Assembly (NCBI RefSeq): GCF_023715605.1
Contig: NZ_JAMBOL010000023.1
Location: 1 to 50,141, forward strand
Direction: 5' to 3'
Origin: Halalkalibacter oceani
Lineage (GTDB): Bacteria > Bacillota > Bacilli > Bacillales > Bacillaceae_D
Length of the DNA stretch: 50,141 nt
This document shows positions 19,610 through 27,410 of the stretch, piece by piece (position 1 is the stretch's first letter; each line of letters begins with the position of its first letter). The translations under genes were made by a program, and so were the position numbers. The notes beneath the pieces were generated by a model. The model ran no database searches and was not told where the DNA came from. It was given only the letters and a program-made list of their open reading frames with translations.

Positions 19610-19747
19610 TAGAACAACTTTATTATTTTTAATTTCAAGCGTTATTTCCTAATAAGTTTGGAAATTAAACAACTCTTTTATCCACCGTCTACTTTTAAGG
19701 ACGGTGGAATACGTATTTCAATGTACCAAATTAAACAACTTTATTAT
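19610..19747 (-). repeat. three spaced TnsB-binding-type repeats, cargo end
   Basis: On the minus strand, copies of ATAATAAAGTTGTTTAA lie at 19731-19747 (exact), 19665-19681 (three changes) and 19610-19626 (one change in the TTAA tail). Spacing is 55 and 66 bp, unlike the 20-bp tandem array at the other end. This asymmetry matches Tn7, whose left end has spaced sites. The outermost copy starts nine bases from the terminus, as at 4985. Confidence 0.87.
19681..19708. other. inverted repeat inside the cargo-side transposon end
   Basis: TCCACCGTC (19681-19689) and GACGGTGGA (19700-19708) form a perfect 9-bp stem with a 10-base loop, between the second and outermost TnsB sites. It lacks a T-tract. 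It may insulate transcription or shape the end complex; it parallels the hairpin at the opposite end. Confidence 0.55.
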
Positions 19748-19756
19748 TCCAACACA

Positions 19757-19982
19757 ACCAAAACAAATCGATTTAGTTGATGCAGCATATAGAATTCATG
19801 AGGGAAGAAACCTACTCGGTACTTTGTCCTGGAAAGAAACAGCATCAGCAGCGACAAAACGTGGTGGCAGGGAAAATCCAATCACACTAGAAAAATCTTA
19901 TATTGTAAATTGGCGTACTTTTTCAAATATAGACCATAAAGATAAGGCTGAATTCAAAGTTCTAATTGTTGAAGTGAGTTAA
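19757..19982 (+). pseudogene. 3'-side fragment of the gene interrupted by the Tn7-like element
   Basis: Beginning with the right ACCAA copy (19757-19761), the frame reads PKQIDLVDAAYRIHEGRNLL and continues for 74 codons to the TAA at 19980-19982. It joins in frame with 4792-4975 when the element is removed. A frame that starts at the GTG at 19704 inside the transposon end is an artefact of the insertion. The remaining protein has the look of a conserved domain (RIHEG, GGRENPI, NWRTFS) but I cannot name the family. Confidence 0.65.
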
Positions 19983-20057
19983 TACCTCCTATAACGATTT
20001 TTTGTAGGGTTCCAATGAAGTTCCAACTTCATGTAATCTTTATGGCCAAAGCATATT

Positions 20058-20777
20058 TTATTTATTTTTGTTCTTGAAATTCTTTATTTTATTATTGATT
20101 GCTGCGATAAAGAAGGCTAAAAATGTTAGCTCAACAATTTTTGAGGCATATAGGTAAACAACCAACAACCCATTTACCAGTAAATCACTAGTGAACCTTT
20201 CTGCTAATTCAGTATATGAGGGGTTGATACCAACACGAAATTGCATTAATGTGAAAAAAATTTGGGGATTGGTCGTATCAAAATTATAAAAATTGAACAC
20301 AAATGAAAATACAACTACAAAGTAAAAATCGGGTATGAGAATGATTAAAATGCATTTATATAAAGCTTTATAGTATGAAGAAGATTCAATGTTTTCGATG
20401 TATCCTTTTATCGTTTTTACAAATATAAATAAAAGTGCAAGAAAATAAAAAATAACTAAGGGTATAAAGCTGAAAGTCAAATCAGAATTCGGTATTAAGA
20501 TCATAACCAAACATAGAACAATCAAGAAAATTGAAGTTAAAAGGCCAGATTGGTAGAGAAAAGGGAAATACTCATCTAACACTGCTATTGGCTGTTTTCT
20601 TGTTATCATAACGCAGAATATACAAATGATACTAAAAACTAGAAATTTTGAAATTTCAGATTGAATAACGTAAGGTAGAGTATTTCCTTTCACAAGTAAT
20701 AACAATAAAATAATACTAAATAAATAGGGCAAATAAGGAGTCAATTGGTCAGCGAAAATACGTTTGAGTTTATCCAT
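20058..20777 (-). CDS. hypothetical multi-pass membrane protein
   Basis: A 239-residue protein with about six hydrophobic helices (LFSIILLLLLV, FLVFSIICIFCVMIT, LLTSIFLIVLCLVMILI, FIPLVIFYFLALLFIFV and others) and a basic C-terminal tail KIKNFKNKNK. No family is recognised. The ATG at 20777 has only a weak ribosome binding site. It stands alone, convergent with the interrupted gene remnant, in a stretch of defence-like genes. It could be a membrane component or effector of a defence system, but nothing in the sequence proves that. Confidence 0.6.
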   Translation of the reverse strand: MDKLKRIFADQLTPYLPYLFSIILLLLLVKGNTLPYVIQSEISKFLVFSIICIFCVMITRKQPIAVLDEYFPFLYQSGLLTSIFLIVLCLVMILIPNSDLTFSFIPLVIFYFLALLFIFVKTIKGYIENIESSSYYKALYKCILIILIPDFYFVVVFSFVFNFYNFDTTNPQIFFTLMQFRVGINPSYTELAERFTSDLLVNGLLVVYLYASKIVELTFLAFFIAAINNKIKNFKNKNK

Positions 20778-20812
20778 ACTTTCATACTAGATTACAATCC
20801 GTAATTAGGTAA

Positions 20813-20947
20813 ATAGTTTGTGGAGAAATTTATAAAATAAATCCACATCACCCAGTGAAAGATACTCCGGATGCTAAACCCATTATTTATTCGAAACCAA
20901 AAAACTTGCATGTTATCATTGAGCATGTAAAGAACCTGGATGGATAG
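20813..20947 (+). pseudogene. coding-like fragment without start
   Basis: An open frame of 44 codons (reading CGEIYKINPHHPVKDTPDAK and on to EHVKNLDG) has protein-like composition but no start codon with a ribosome binding site and begins right after a stop. It is probably the leftover 3' end of a lost gene. The rest of 20778-21113 shows nothing else supportable. Confidence 0.3.
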
Positions 20948-21113
20948 TTGTTAATGGTTTAACTAGGTCTGAAGGAGTCTAAAACTTGCTAACTTATCAG
21001 AGTGAATAAGCAAGGACAGGTAAAAATAGTGAAAAAAATGGTAAATAGGGATAGTAAATTGCAAAGTAGAAGTGTGGCCGGTCGAGCCTCCGTTTAGGGT
21101 AGAGGTGAGACAC

Positions 21114-21236
21114 ATGGTTACATTTGATGCAGCAATGATGGCAATTTCTTCTGGAGTACTATTTCTAACACTCATCATGGTCGTAATCCGTAATCATGAT
21201 TCTTCAATTAAAAAAGAAACCCCACACTCTGCTTGA
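21114..21236 (+). CDS. holin-like small hydrophobic toxin (type I toxin-antitoxin)
   Basis: A 40-residue peptide from the ATG at 21114, behind AGAGGTGAG. It has a short polar start (MVTFDAAMM), one transmembrane helix (SSGVLFLTLIMVVI) and a charged tail (RNHDSSIKKETPHSA). Size, layout and the downstream GC-rich hairpin match the putative holin-like toxins (TxpA/BsrG-type relatives) of Bacillus and Clostridium. Such peptides insert in the membrane and are silenced by an antisense RNA overlapping the 3' end, which is visible here. Membrane depolarisation as the action is family knowledge, not seen in the sequence. Confidence 0.75.
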   Translation: MVTFDAAMMAISSGVLFLTLIMVVIRNHDSSIKKETPHSA

Positions 21237-21379
21237 CCGGCAATGTGGAGTTACTTTACTTAGAACCACTGCCGACCGCTTATATGGCCAGCAATTTGCT
21301 AAAACAAAGATGTCGTGTGCGACCAACACGCGGCTACTCTTGGTAAAGTATAAACAAGTCTGTGAATAATATTCACCTT
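21208..21379 (-). ncRNA. predicted antisense RNA antitoxin overlapping the toxin 3' end
   Basis: On the minus strand a promoter (TTGGAT at 21415-21410, 18-bp spacer, TATAAT at 21391-21386) predicts a start near 21379. A 10-bp hairpin (21251-21242 with 21228-21219) followed by a T-rich tract at 21218-21208 terminates within the toxin's last codons. The result is an RNA of about 170 nt complementary to the toxin mRNA 3' end. Ends are estimated from the sequence alone. Confidence 0.6.
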
Positions 21380-21385
21380 ACTTGT

Positions 21386-21415
21386 ATTATACGGTTAATT
21401 TGTAAAGAAATCCAA
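21386..21415 (-). promoter_or_regulatory. promoter of the antisense RNA
   Basis: Read on the minus strand, the -35 is TTGGAT (21410-21415) and the -10 is a consensus TATAAT (21386-21391), with an 18-bp spacer. Confidence 0.6.
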
Positions 21416-21450
21416 GGTTACTCATTGACCAATATTAATTCAACTAAATT

Positions 21451-21486
21451 AAAGCCCTTTTGATTTATAAGTCAAAGGGCTTTTTG
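21451..21486 (+). terminator. bidirectional-looking terminator after the toxin locus
   Basis: AAAGCCCTTTTGA, a loop, then TCAAAGGGCTTTTTG forms a strong stem with a T-tract on the plus strand and a weaker one on the minus strand. It ends the toxin mRNA and may also serve the convergent TIR/ATPase gene. Confidence 0.75.
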
Positions 21487-21544
21487 TGTCCTTTTTCAAA
21501 ATAAAGAAAAAGTGAAAGAGGGTTTCTAATGAACAAAAGCACGT

Positions 21545-23884
21545 TTAAGATTTTTCGATCTCAAGATAAGCGTGAAAAGCAGGATTAATTTGGTATCTCT
21601 TAGGTTGATTTTTTCGTTGGGCTAATTTGTTTGCAAGCTTATCTGTAATGAGTGGAGAGCGCTTTTCACTATAATATTCAAAGACTCCGTCTCGAATTTC
21701 TTGACCAATAAAGGTCATCTCACAAAGAATGGTTATTAATTCTTCTACATCTTGACCATAATCAGCTAAGTAATGTTCAATTTCATCACGTGATAATATA
21801 GACTTTTCTCCAGCAAATTCATATAAAATGTTTTCAAAGTCCTTAACACGACCACCATTCTCTGGTAGTAATGATTTTAGAGCATAGTGAGAATAAGCAT
21901 ATTCGGCTTCTATAAAGTCCTCTTCTTCGACTTTTGAATGACCATTATTAACAGCTACTTGAAGTGCTTCTTTAAAGAAAAATACAATATCACGAGGTCT
22001 AGGAAGTATTAATTTTTCCACATATTCTTTTAACGGGAGATCCCTTACCTTATCACAAAAGTATTCTTCCCATAAGACATCCGGGCTAGTTACCCCGGTT
22101 ATACTATATTCAATTCTATTTTCAATAACTCTGAATAACATTCTTGATTCGGACCAGGATAAGTGTTTATAAGGAATCTTGTCTCTTTCTGGTGCGTAAT
22201 TCATTATTCTTGAGAAAATATCACTTCTTAAAAAGACAATCAAAGATAGATTAACTTTTAAATGTTTATAGCTTTTTCTTTGGAACTCCTCAGTAATCTT
22301 TTGAACAACATTCAATAATCCAAACAACAAATCACTCAATTTCTCAAGATTTGCATTATCATTCCAACTTCTATCGAGATTATCAATTAAAAGGGTCACT
22401 TTTTCCCTTTTGTATAGAACATTTCCTAGGTGGTCTCTTAATTTGCTAATCATTTTCTCATGTAAAAACTCACTTACTTTAAATCGTTGTTCTTCAATAC
22501 TATCCATTTGGTCAAGCTCTCCTAGGTTCTGGACAATATTTTCTAAACGCAATGTAAAATCTGCATCAATGTATCTAAGGTTATCAACTACATATTGAAA
22601 AAACTGGCTCTCTTCTTCAGTTTTTTCATAGTGTAAGGGTTGATCAAGCAAATGCTCGTAGTATTGTTTAGCAATTTCAGTATAGATTAGATATTTCCAT
22701 ATACTTTCTATTAAATGACCCTTCTCAGAGTTATTGAGTATTTTCGCTAATACACTAAGTACACCCTCAAATTCATGGCCTTGTGGTTGAATTGTTAATA
22801 TAAAGTTTCTCTTGTCTGATGAAAGTTCGTTTTGAAGTTTGATTAAGTTAGCAGTCTTTCCTGTCCCTTTCCTTCCAACAAATAAGACTTGTTGAGCTGT
22901 TAAGGCTTCTCGATATTCTGATGTTTCAAGAAAGTAGTCTAGTAAATCTTGATTTTCATTTTCCGCTACAAAATCCCCAATTATCAAGTTGGACAATTTC
23001 CCTAAGGCTCTCTGTTCAGATCTATACTCTCTATAGTCAACAGCTTGGTCATTATATATCTCTATAATAGGAGCAAGCCATTCATTTAATATATTTTCAC
23101 ATTGTTTTACGTCCATATGAATCATGAATTGATCATGGTAGTCTAATGGCGGTTCATAGGGAGCATGACCTAACAATAATGTTTTTAAACTTAAGCCGTG
23201 TGATAGACCAGCGACAAGGGACTTTCTTGCAGTTACTAAAGGTTTTTCTTTTTCACTGGAAGAAGTGTGAAAATGTATTACAACCCCAAGAGCACTTGGT
23301 AACTCTTCAAGATACCAAGTCAAAGGTGTTTCCCCCTCATAGGGGTCATCCGTTTTTAAAGGAATTCTTGTTTTTAAGAGTGTTTGACTCACAGCGTTAG
23401 CTGCACTGGTCGCCGTATCACATTTCAGATAGATCAGGCTTTTTGTAATACCGCCAGCATTAAGTGAAAATGGATTATCGTGTTCATGAGGTAACTCTGA
23501 AAAAAACTTGTTAGTCAGGTCTTGAGAATTGTTGTAGGAAACATATCCAATCGTTTTAATCGAGCGAAAAGCTTTATAGTTATTTTCAGCTTGAGGGTGT
23601 GTAGAGTTAAGGGTAATCCAAATCTTTTTGTTGTGAGCAATAGCATAACCGAATTCATACAATACGTTAGAGTTAAGATCAGTGAGGTCGCAAATAAATA
23701 GGTCACATTCTCTTATTGCTTTCAATATTTTATTAATTATAGGTTGTCCACCGATCGAAAAATCTTCCCAGGTAGTAATGGATATCTGCTTGCTATCATT
23801 AATTAACTTTACTGCAGATCTGATATCTTCTAATACAGCAGGTATTTGACTAGAATATGCAAAGAAAGCTTTTGGATTTGCCAT
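21545..23884 (-). CDS. TIR-like nucleotide-binding domain fused to a P-loop ATPase (probable defence protein)
   Basis: A 779-residue protein. The start is the ATG at 23884 after TTAGGAG; a GTG nine bases upstream is less well placed. Residues 1 to about 130 form a TIR/deoxyribosyltransferase-like fold, with a strand FICDLTDLNSNVLYEFGYAI whose Glu is the likely NAD-hydrolysing residue, as in bacterial TIR-like defence proteins. A P-loop NTPase follows: Walker A GRKGTGKT near residue 335 and Walker B LLIDNLD near 495, then an arginine region (FLRSDIFSRI) and a C-terminal winged-helix-like part. This resembles the P-loop ATPases annotated as the Sll1717 family. The likely role is abortive infection by NAD depletion, with the ATPase as sensor. 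It is divergent from the DUF4238 gene. Confidence 0.78.
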   Translation of the reverse strand: MANPKAFFAYSSQIPAVLEDIRSAVKLINDSKQISITTWEDFSIGGQPIINKILKAIRECDLFICDLTDLNSNVLYEFGYAIAHNKKIWITLNSTHPQAENNYKAFRSIKTIGYVSYNNSQDLTNKFFSELPHEHDNPFSLNAGGITKSLIYLKCDTATSAANAVSQTLLKTRIPLKTDDPYEGETPLTWYLEELPSALGVVIHFHTSSSEKEKPLVTARKSLVAGLSHGLSLKTLLLGHAPYEPPLDYHDQFMIHMDVKQCENILNEWLAPIIEIYNDQAVDYREYRSEQRALGKLSNLIIGDFVAENENQDLLDYFLETSEYREALTAQQVLFVGRKGTGKTANLIKLQNELSSDKRNFILTIQPQGHEFEGVLSVLAKILNNSEKGHLIESIWKYLIYTEIAKQYYEHLLDQPLHYEKTEEESQFFQYVVDNLRYIDADFTLRLENIVQNLGELDQMDSIEEQRFKVSEFLHEKMISKLRDHLGNVLYKREKVTLLIDNLDRSWNDNANLEKLSDLLFGLLNVVQKITEEFQRKSYKHLKVNLSLIVFLRSDIFSRIMNYAPERDKIPYKHLSWSESRMLFRVIENRIEYSITGVTSPDVLWEEYFCDKVRDLPLKEYVEKLILPRPRDIVFFFKEALQVAVNNGHSKVEEEDFIEAEYAYSHYALKSLLPENGGRVKDFENILYEFAGEKSILSRDEIEHYLADYGQDVEELITILCEMTFIGQEIRDGVFEYYSEKRSPLITDKLANKLAQRKNQPKRYQINPAFHAYLEIEKS

Positions 23885-24033
23885 ACTGGACACTCCTAAT
23901 ACGTATTTAGTATAATTTTACTACAATATCCAAAAAAATGTTAGCTTTCATTACTCTTACTTTATTTATTTGTTTAATCATGAATCAGATTTCATTTTTA
24001 AGGCCTGTTTAGTAAGTGAAGGGACTGGAGTTA

Positions 24034-24828
24034 ATGAGTAATTTGAAAAAAAGACAGCATTATGTTCCAAGATTTTATTTGCGAAATTTTGCTGAGGGAG
24101 AGAAGATCAACTACATAGATAAACAACTGAACAAACCGTTGGAAAAATTACATATTGACAAAGTCGCACAACAAATGTACTATTATGACTTTCCTGAAGA
24201 GTTTGTAGAGAGTGAAAAAAAAGCGGGGAACCAAACCATAGAAAGGCAATACCTAGAAAACTATCTTTCTGTCCTCGAAGACGCGATAAGTAATAGTTTA
24301 AGAAATGTAAATGATAAGATACTGTCTACCGAGGATATTTTATCCGCAAAACTAAACGATTTAATTAATGAAACGGATAAGAAGCAATTGGCCACATTTA
24401 TTGCTATCCAAAGTATACGAACTCCTTCCTATAGAATTTTAGGTGCTAAATTTTTTGAATTTATGAAGACGATCATGCCGAGTGAGTTTAATTCATTATT
24501 TAGTAATGATTTAGATGAAAACATAGCATTTTATTACCATCTTAAATCCGGTGTTTTGGATAGACTGATTCCTCACTTTATAGAGAATTTGGATTATGAG
24601 AACAATAGTATTCGAAGTATATTACCGAATGGCACAATGGAAACCATCGCACATGATCCGAGAATTTTATGGCCGGATACTTTTTCGATTGGTCCGGATG
24701 AATACTTATATGTCATTGTGAACCAATTACATCGGCAGGCAAGATTTAATTATGGAAAAGATCTGCGACAAAAACCTTATAGTTTACTTCGTATGAAAAT
24801 TGGTGAATTTCCTGCGCCAACCAATTGA
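24034..24828 (+). CDS. DUF4238-family protein
   Basis: A 264-residue protein opening with the KKRQHYVPRFYLRNFAEG motif that defines DUF4238; the family's function is unknown. I chose the ATG at 24034, with AAGGGACTGGAG upstream, over a GTG at 24016 that has no ribosome binding site. It is divergent from the TIR/ATPase gene across about 150 bp, which must hold both promoters. DUF4238 genes are frequent in accessory and defence-like regions, but a direct role here is only suggested by position. No membrane segment or signal peptide is visible. Confidence 0.82.
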   Translation: MSNLKKRQHYVPRFYLRNFAEGEKINYIDKQLNKPLEKLHIDKVAQQMYYYDFPEEFVESEKKAGNQTIERQYLENYLSVLEDAISNSLRNVNDKILSTEDILSAKLNDLINETDKKQLATFIAIQSIRTPSYRILGAKFFEFMKTIMPSEFNSLFSNDLDENIAFYYHLKSGVLDRLIPHFIENLDYENNSIRSILPNGTMETIAHDPRILWPDTFSIGPDEYLYVIVNQLHRQARFNYGKDLRQKPYSLLRMKIGEFPAPTN

Positions 24829-24913
24829 AAATAATAAATAGCTTCAAATTTGTAATCGTAAATAAATTGAAGCCACAAAAGGAGGGATATCGTATATATT
24901 TTTGGATTTATTA

Positions 24914-24955
24914 GAGCAGTTTAAGTTGGTAATCCTAAACTGCTCCCTTTTTATT
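24914..24955 (+). terminator. terminator between DUF4238 gene and yra cluster
   Basis: GAGCAGTTTA (24914-24923), a short loop and TAAACTGCTC (24936-24945) followed by CCTTTTT form a rho-independent terminator on the plus strand. The arrangement also separates the convergent minus-strand spore cluster. Confidence 0.75.
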
Positions 24956-24956
24956 A

Positions 24957-25262
24957 TTATAGGGTGGGTAAGTTCAATGCTGTATTGATATTATTTAAAT
25001 CTAAACTAATCTGTTCGTTTGTATCCCAAGCATGGTACCATCCTTTTTCTACCATATATGCGGATATTTGTTCATGCAGATCAAGAGCTTCCACTAAATG
25101 GCGAGTGAGCATTTCTTTAATTTCCGGTGTTCCTGACTCCGTAACGGCCATGGCATAATTTCTGACTCCACTTTTAGCTGAAATGAGTAGATCCATTGTA
25201 ACCACTTGATCCGATAGTGCGTCCATGCCAGTTAAAGTTTCAATAATTGGATTCATGTTCAT
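24957..25262 (-). CDS. yraD: CotF-like spore coat protein (YraD-like)
   Basis: A 101-residue helical protein of the CotF coat family: MDLLISAKSGVRNYAMAVTE and the VEALDLHEQISAYMVEKGWY segment are typical four-helix ferritin-like coat features. It is the last gene of a five-gene minus-strand group whose order and lengths match B. subtilis yraG-yraF-adhB-yraE-yraD. It starts at 25262 with AGGAGGTGAAT upstream. The expected role is a spore coat or forespore protein; precise function is unknown. Confidence 0.8.
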   Translation of the reverse strand: MNMNPIIETLTGMDALSDQVVTMDLLISAKSGVRNYAMAVTESGTPEIKEMLTRHLVEALDLHEQISAYMVEKGWYHAWDTNEQISLDLNNINTALNLPTL

Positions 25263-25274
25263 TCACCTCCTAAT

Positions 25275-25469
25275 TTACTGCTTAGCGTTGGAAAGGATGG
25301 AAGCATATTCTTGTAATTGTCGCGTAGATACATCAATGTCTTGCTGCATAATATCTTTTAATAGCGGATCTGTAACTAACGCTTTCATCGTTTTGTATTT
25401 AGTTAAACAAGTGGTCTTAAATGCAGCCATCTCATGGACCTCAAGAACTTCATGTAAGGCGTAGTTCAT
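25275..25469 (-). CDS. yraE: small spore-coat-like protein (YraE-like)
   Basis: A 64-residue helical protein (LHEVLEVHEMAAFKTTCLTK, then LLKDIMQQDIDVS) that resembles the N-terminal half of CotF and pairs with the YraD-like protein; the same split pair occurs again upstream of adhB as yraG/yraF. It starts at 25469 with GGAGG upstream and lies 12 bp before yraD. The two short proteins may together form one CotF-type helical bundle; this is inference. Confidence 0.75.
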   Translation of the reverse strand: MNYALHEVLEVHEMAAFKTTCLTKYKTMKALVTDPLLKDIMQQDIDVSTRQLQEYASILSNAKQ

Positions 25470-25486
25470 TTTTTAAACCTCCTTCC

Positions 25487-26623
25487 TTAAGGTTTCAACA
25501 CGACTTTTATACATTCATCCATTTTGGTGTCAAAAATCTCATAGCCTCGCTTTGCTTCACTAAGTGGAAGTACATGACTCACAACATCTCCTGGATCAAT
25601 TTTTCCTGTCGAAACTAATTCAAACATATATGGCATATAGTGAATCACAGGTGCTTGCCCAGAGCGGATATTGATATTTCGCTGAAAAATATCTCCAAAA
25701 GGGAAACCATTATATCTGCCGCCGTAAACGCCTGTAACTTGAATTGTCCCACTTTTGCGCACTGCTTGTGAAGCAATGATAAACGCACTTAATGCTCCGC
25801 CTTGAAGTTTCATTCCACTGGCAAGGAACTCCATATCAGTCATTTTACCGTCCATACCAACAGCGTCAATGACAACATCAGCACCGCCTTTGGTGATTTC
25901 CTTAAGATAAGTTCCTACATTCTCATGGTCCTCAAAGTTAACAATTTCTACTTTGTTGGTGCGCTTGGCGTGCTGCAGGCGATAATTGACATAATCAACG
26001 GCAATGACTCGTTTTGCCCCTTTTAACCAACAAAATTTTTGAGCAAAAAGACCAACTGGACCACAGCCAAGAACAATAACTGTATCTCCATCCTTGACCC
26101 CTGCATTGTCAACACTCCAAAAACCAGTAGTCATCGCATCGGCAATAACTGTTAACTTTTCATCTGGTTCTTCACAAGTTTCTGGAATTTTAAAATGAGT
26201 AAAGTTGGCAAAGGGCACTCTTAAATATTCCGCTTGCCCGCCTGGGTAACCGCCAGTTGTTCCAGAATATCCAAAATAGGCACCCATATCACCATTATCA
26301 TTAGAATTATCACATTGACTTTCCAGTTGGTTTTTACAATAAATACATTCCCCGCAGGCAATGTTAAAAGGAATAATAACACGATCCCCTTTTTTTACTT
26401 TCGTAACATTTGGTCCAACCTCTTCAACAATTCCCATCGGTTCATGACCGATAACATAGTTTTCTTGCAGATTAGGAATCATGCCATGAATTAAATGCAA
26501 ATCAGAACCACATATCGCAGTACTGGTCACTTTGATAATCATGTCATCTGGTTTTTCAATTTTTGGATCTGGCACTTCTTTGACTACAACATTTTTAATA
26601 CCTTGATACGTTACTGCCTTCAT
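25487..26623 (-). CDS. adhB: zinc-dependent alcohol dehydrogenase AdhB-like (formaldehyde dehydrogenase-like MDR family)
   Basis: A 378-residue medium-chain dehydrogenase. The catalytic zinc region is CGSDLHLIHG and GHEPMGIVEEVG; the four-cysteine structural zinc lobe is CGECIYCKNQLESQC; the NAD-binding Rossmann motif is GCGPVGLFAQ. The long insert after residue 120 and the DAVGMDG segment resemble the glutathione-independent formaldehyde dehydrogenase branch. It lies between two pairs of CotF-like genes, as in B. subtilis, suggesting expression in sporulation. The substrate is not known; NAD-dependent alcohol or aldehyde oxidation is expected in the cytoplasm. Confidence 0.88.
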   Translation of the reverse strand: MKAVTYQGIKNVVVKEVPDPKIEKPDDMIIKVTSTAICGSDLHLIHGMIPNLQENYVIGHEPMGIVEEVGPNVTKVKKGDRVIIPFNIACGECIYCKNQLESQCDNSNDNGDMGAYFGYSGTTGGYPGGQAEYLRVPFANFTHFKIPETCEEPDEKLTVIADAMTTGFWSVDNAGVKDGDTVIVLGCGPVGLFAQKFCWLKGAKRVIAVDYVNYRLQHAKRTNKVEIVNFEDHENVGTYLKEITKGGADVVIDAVGMDGKMTDMEFLASGMKLQGGALSAFIIASQAVRKSGTIQVTGVYGGRYNGFPFGDIFQRNINIRSGQAPVIHYMPYMFELVSTGKIDPGDVVSHVLPLSEAKRGYEIFDTKMDECIKVVLKP

Positions 26624-26641
26624 TGGTTACAGCCTCCAGTG

Positions 26642-27010
26642 TTAGTGATCATCAGGTGTCCGGTCAAACATACCTTTTCTATTGGTCTCAACAGGGAATA
26701 GGTTCATTTTGCCAATCTTCAATGTATTATTGGCAGAGAGTTGATCTAGTTTATACTGTTCACTTAATTCGTATGGGTGGAACCATTTTTTAGTAATCAT
26801 TAATTCTGAAATTTCCTGGTGCATTGTGATGCCCTGCATCAATTGTTTTTTTAATACAGCACGGACATCAGGTGATGCGGATTCGGTCAATGTTACAGCT
26901 ATGTTACGAACGCCTTCTTTGGCACGAAGAAGAAAGTCCATGGCAAAGGTTGTGTCTGCTAGTTCAGGCATATGCAGCGAGTTTATTGGGTCCAAATAAT
27001 CATTATTCAA
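26642..27010 (-). CDS. yraF: CotF-like spore coat protein (YraF-like)
   Basis: A 122-residue helical CotF-family protein ([20 protein letters not shown] and [20 protein letters not shown]), clearly a paralogue of the YraD-like protein at 24957-25262 but with a C-terminal extension ([20 protein letters not shown]). It overlaps yraG by 4 bp (ATGA) and ends 18 bp before adhB. Its length equals that of B. subtilis YraF. Confidence 0.8.
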   Translation of the reverse strand: MNNDYLDPINSLHMPELADTTFAMDFLLRAKEGVRNIAVTLTESASPDVRAVLKKQLMQGITMHQEISELMITKKWFHPYELSEQYKLDQLSANNTLKIGKMNLFPVETNRKGMFDRTPDDH

Positions 27011-27273
27011 TGAATGTTTCCTTCCTTTCCTTTAATGATGGGTGTTGGACGATTTTGAGGAACAGGAGCTTGAAAGGGTGCTCGTTCATAGAGGGACTGC
27101 AATTCAGTCAGATCTTGTATTGATTGTTCAACATCTTTTTTCATTAAATTCCTCAAATCATCATCAAAGACCAGTCCTTGCATTAATTTAGACTTGGCGA
27201 TACAAAGCGTTTTAAAGTTAATGGCCTCATGTAAATCCAATGATTCATGATCGGCTAATTTTTGATTATCCAT
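27007..27273 (-). CDS. yraG: small spore-coat-like protein (YraG-like)
   Basis: An 88-residue helical protein ([36 protein letters not shown]), paralogous to the YraE-like protein. It is the first gene of the minus-strand cluster; AAGGAGG lies 11 bp before its ATG. Upstream, GAATG with a CAATACA-like element about 19 bp on weakly resembles a forespore sigma-G/F promoter, but the match is poor. The C-terminus ends in a Pro-rich and Lys-rich tail. Confidence 0.75.
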   Translation of the reverse strand: MDNQKLADHESLDLHEAINFKTLCIAKSKLMQGLVFDDDLRNLMKKDVEQSIQDLTELQSLYERAPFQAPVPQNRPTPIIKGKEGNIH

Positions 27274-27410
27274 TTCTAATTAACCTCCTTATTCTTTAAT
27301 ACAACCAATTGTATTGTTCCCAAAATAGGAGTTAACATTCTTTAATGTTTTTTTAAAAAATTGGAAACAGGTTACATCTTTAAGAATCGGGCGCTTTAAT
27401 GAAGCAATGA

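Larger units (their letters stand above)
4976..19756 (+). mobile_element. complete Tn7-like transposon with tnsABCDE and a three-gene cargo
   Basis: The borders are defined by sequence. The left end reads TGT, six bases, then ATAATAAAG; the right end, read on the minus strand, is TGT, six bases, then ATAATAAAG, and both are flanked by ACCAA. The tnsA-proximal end has three TnsB-type sites in exact 20-bp tandem; the distal end has three spaced sites, mirroring the right/left asymmetry of Tn7. Inside are tnsA, tnsB, tnsC, tnsD (frameshifted) and tnsE, then a kinase-like ATPase, a receiver-like protein and a DNA methyltransferase. All genes run the same way, from the tnsA end. There is no glmS next to it; the element sits inside another reading frame. 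No Cas genes are present, so it is not a CRISPR-associated transposon. Confidence 0.93.

Noticed and set aside
4976-19756. CRISPR-associated transposon
   Set aside because: No Cas genes and no repeat-spacer array; the repeats present are TnsB sites at the ends.
19704-19982. 92-codon frame from a GTG inside the transposon end
   Set aside because: Its first 17 codons are TnsB-site and terminal sequence; only the part after 19756 is real coding remnant of the interrupted gene.
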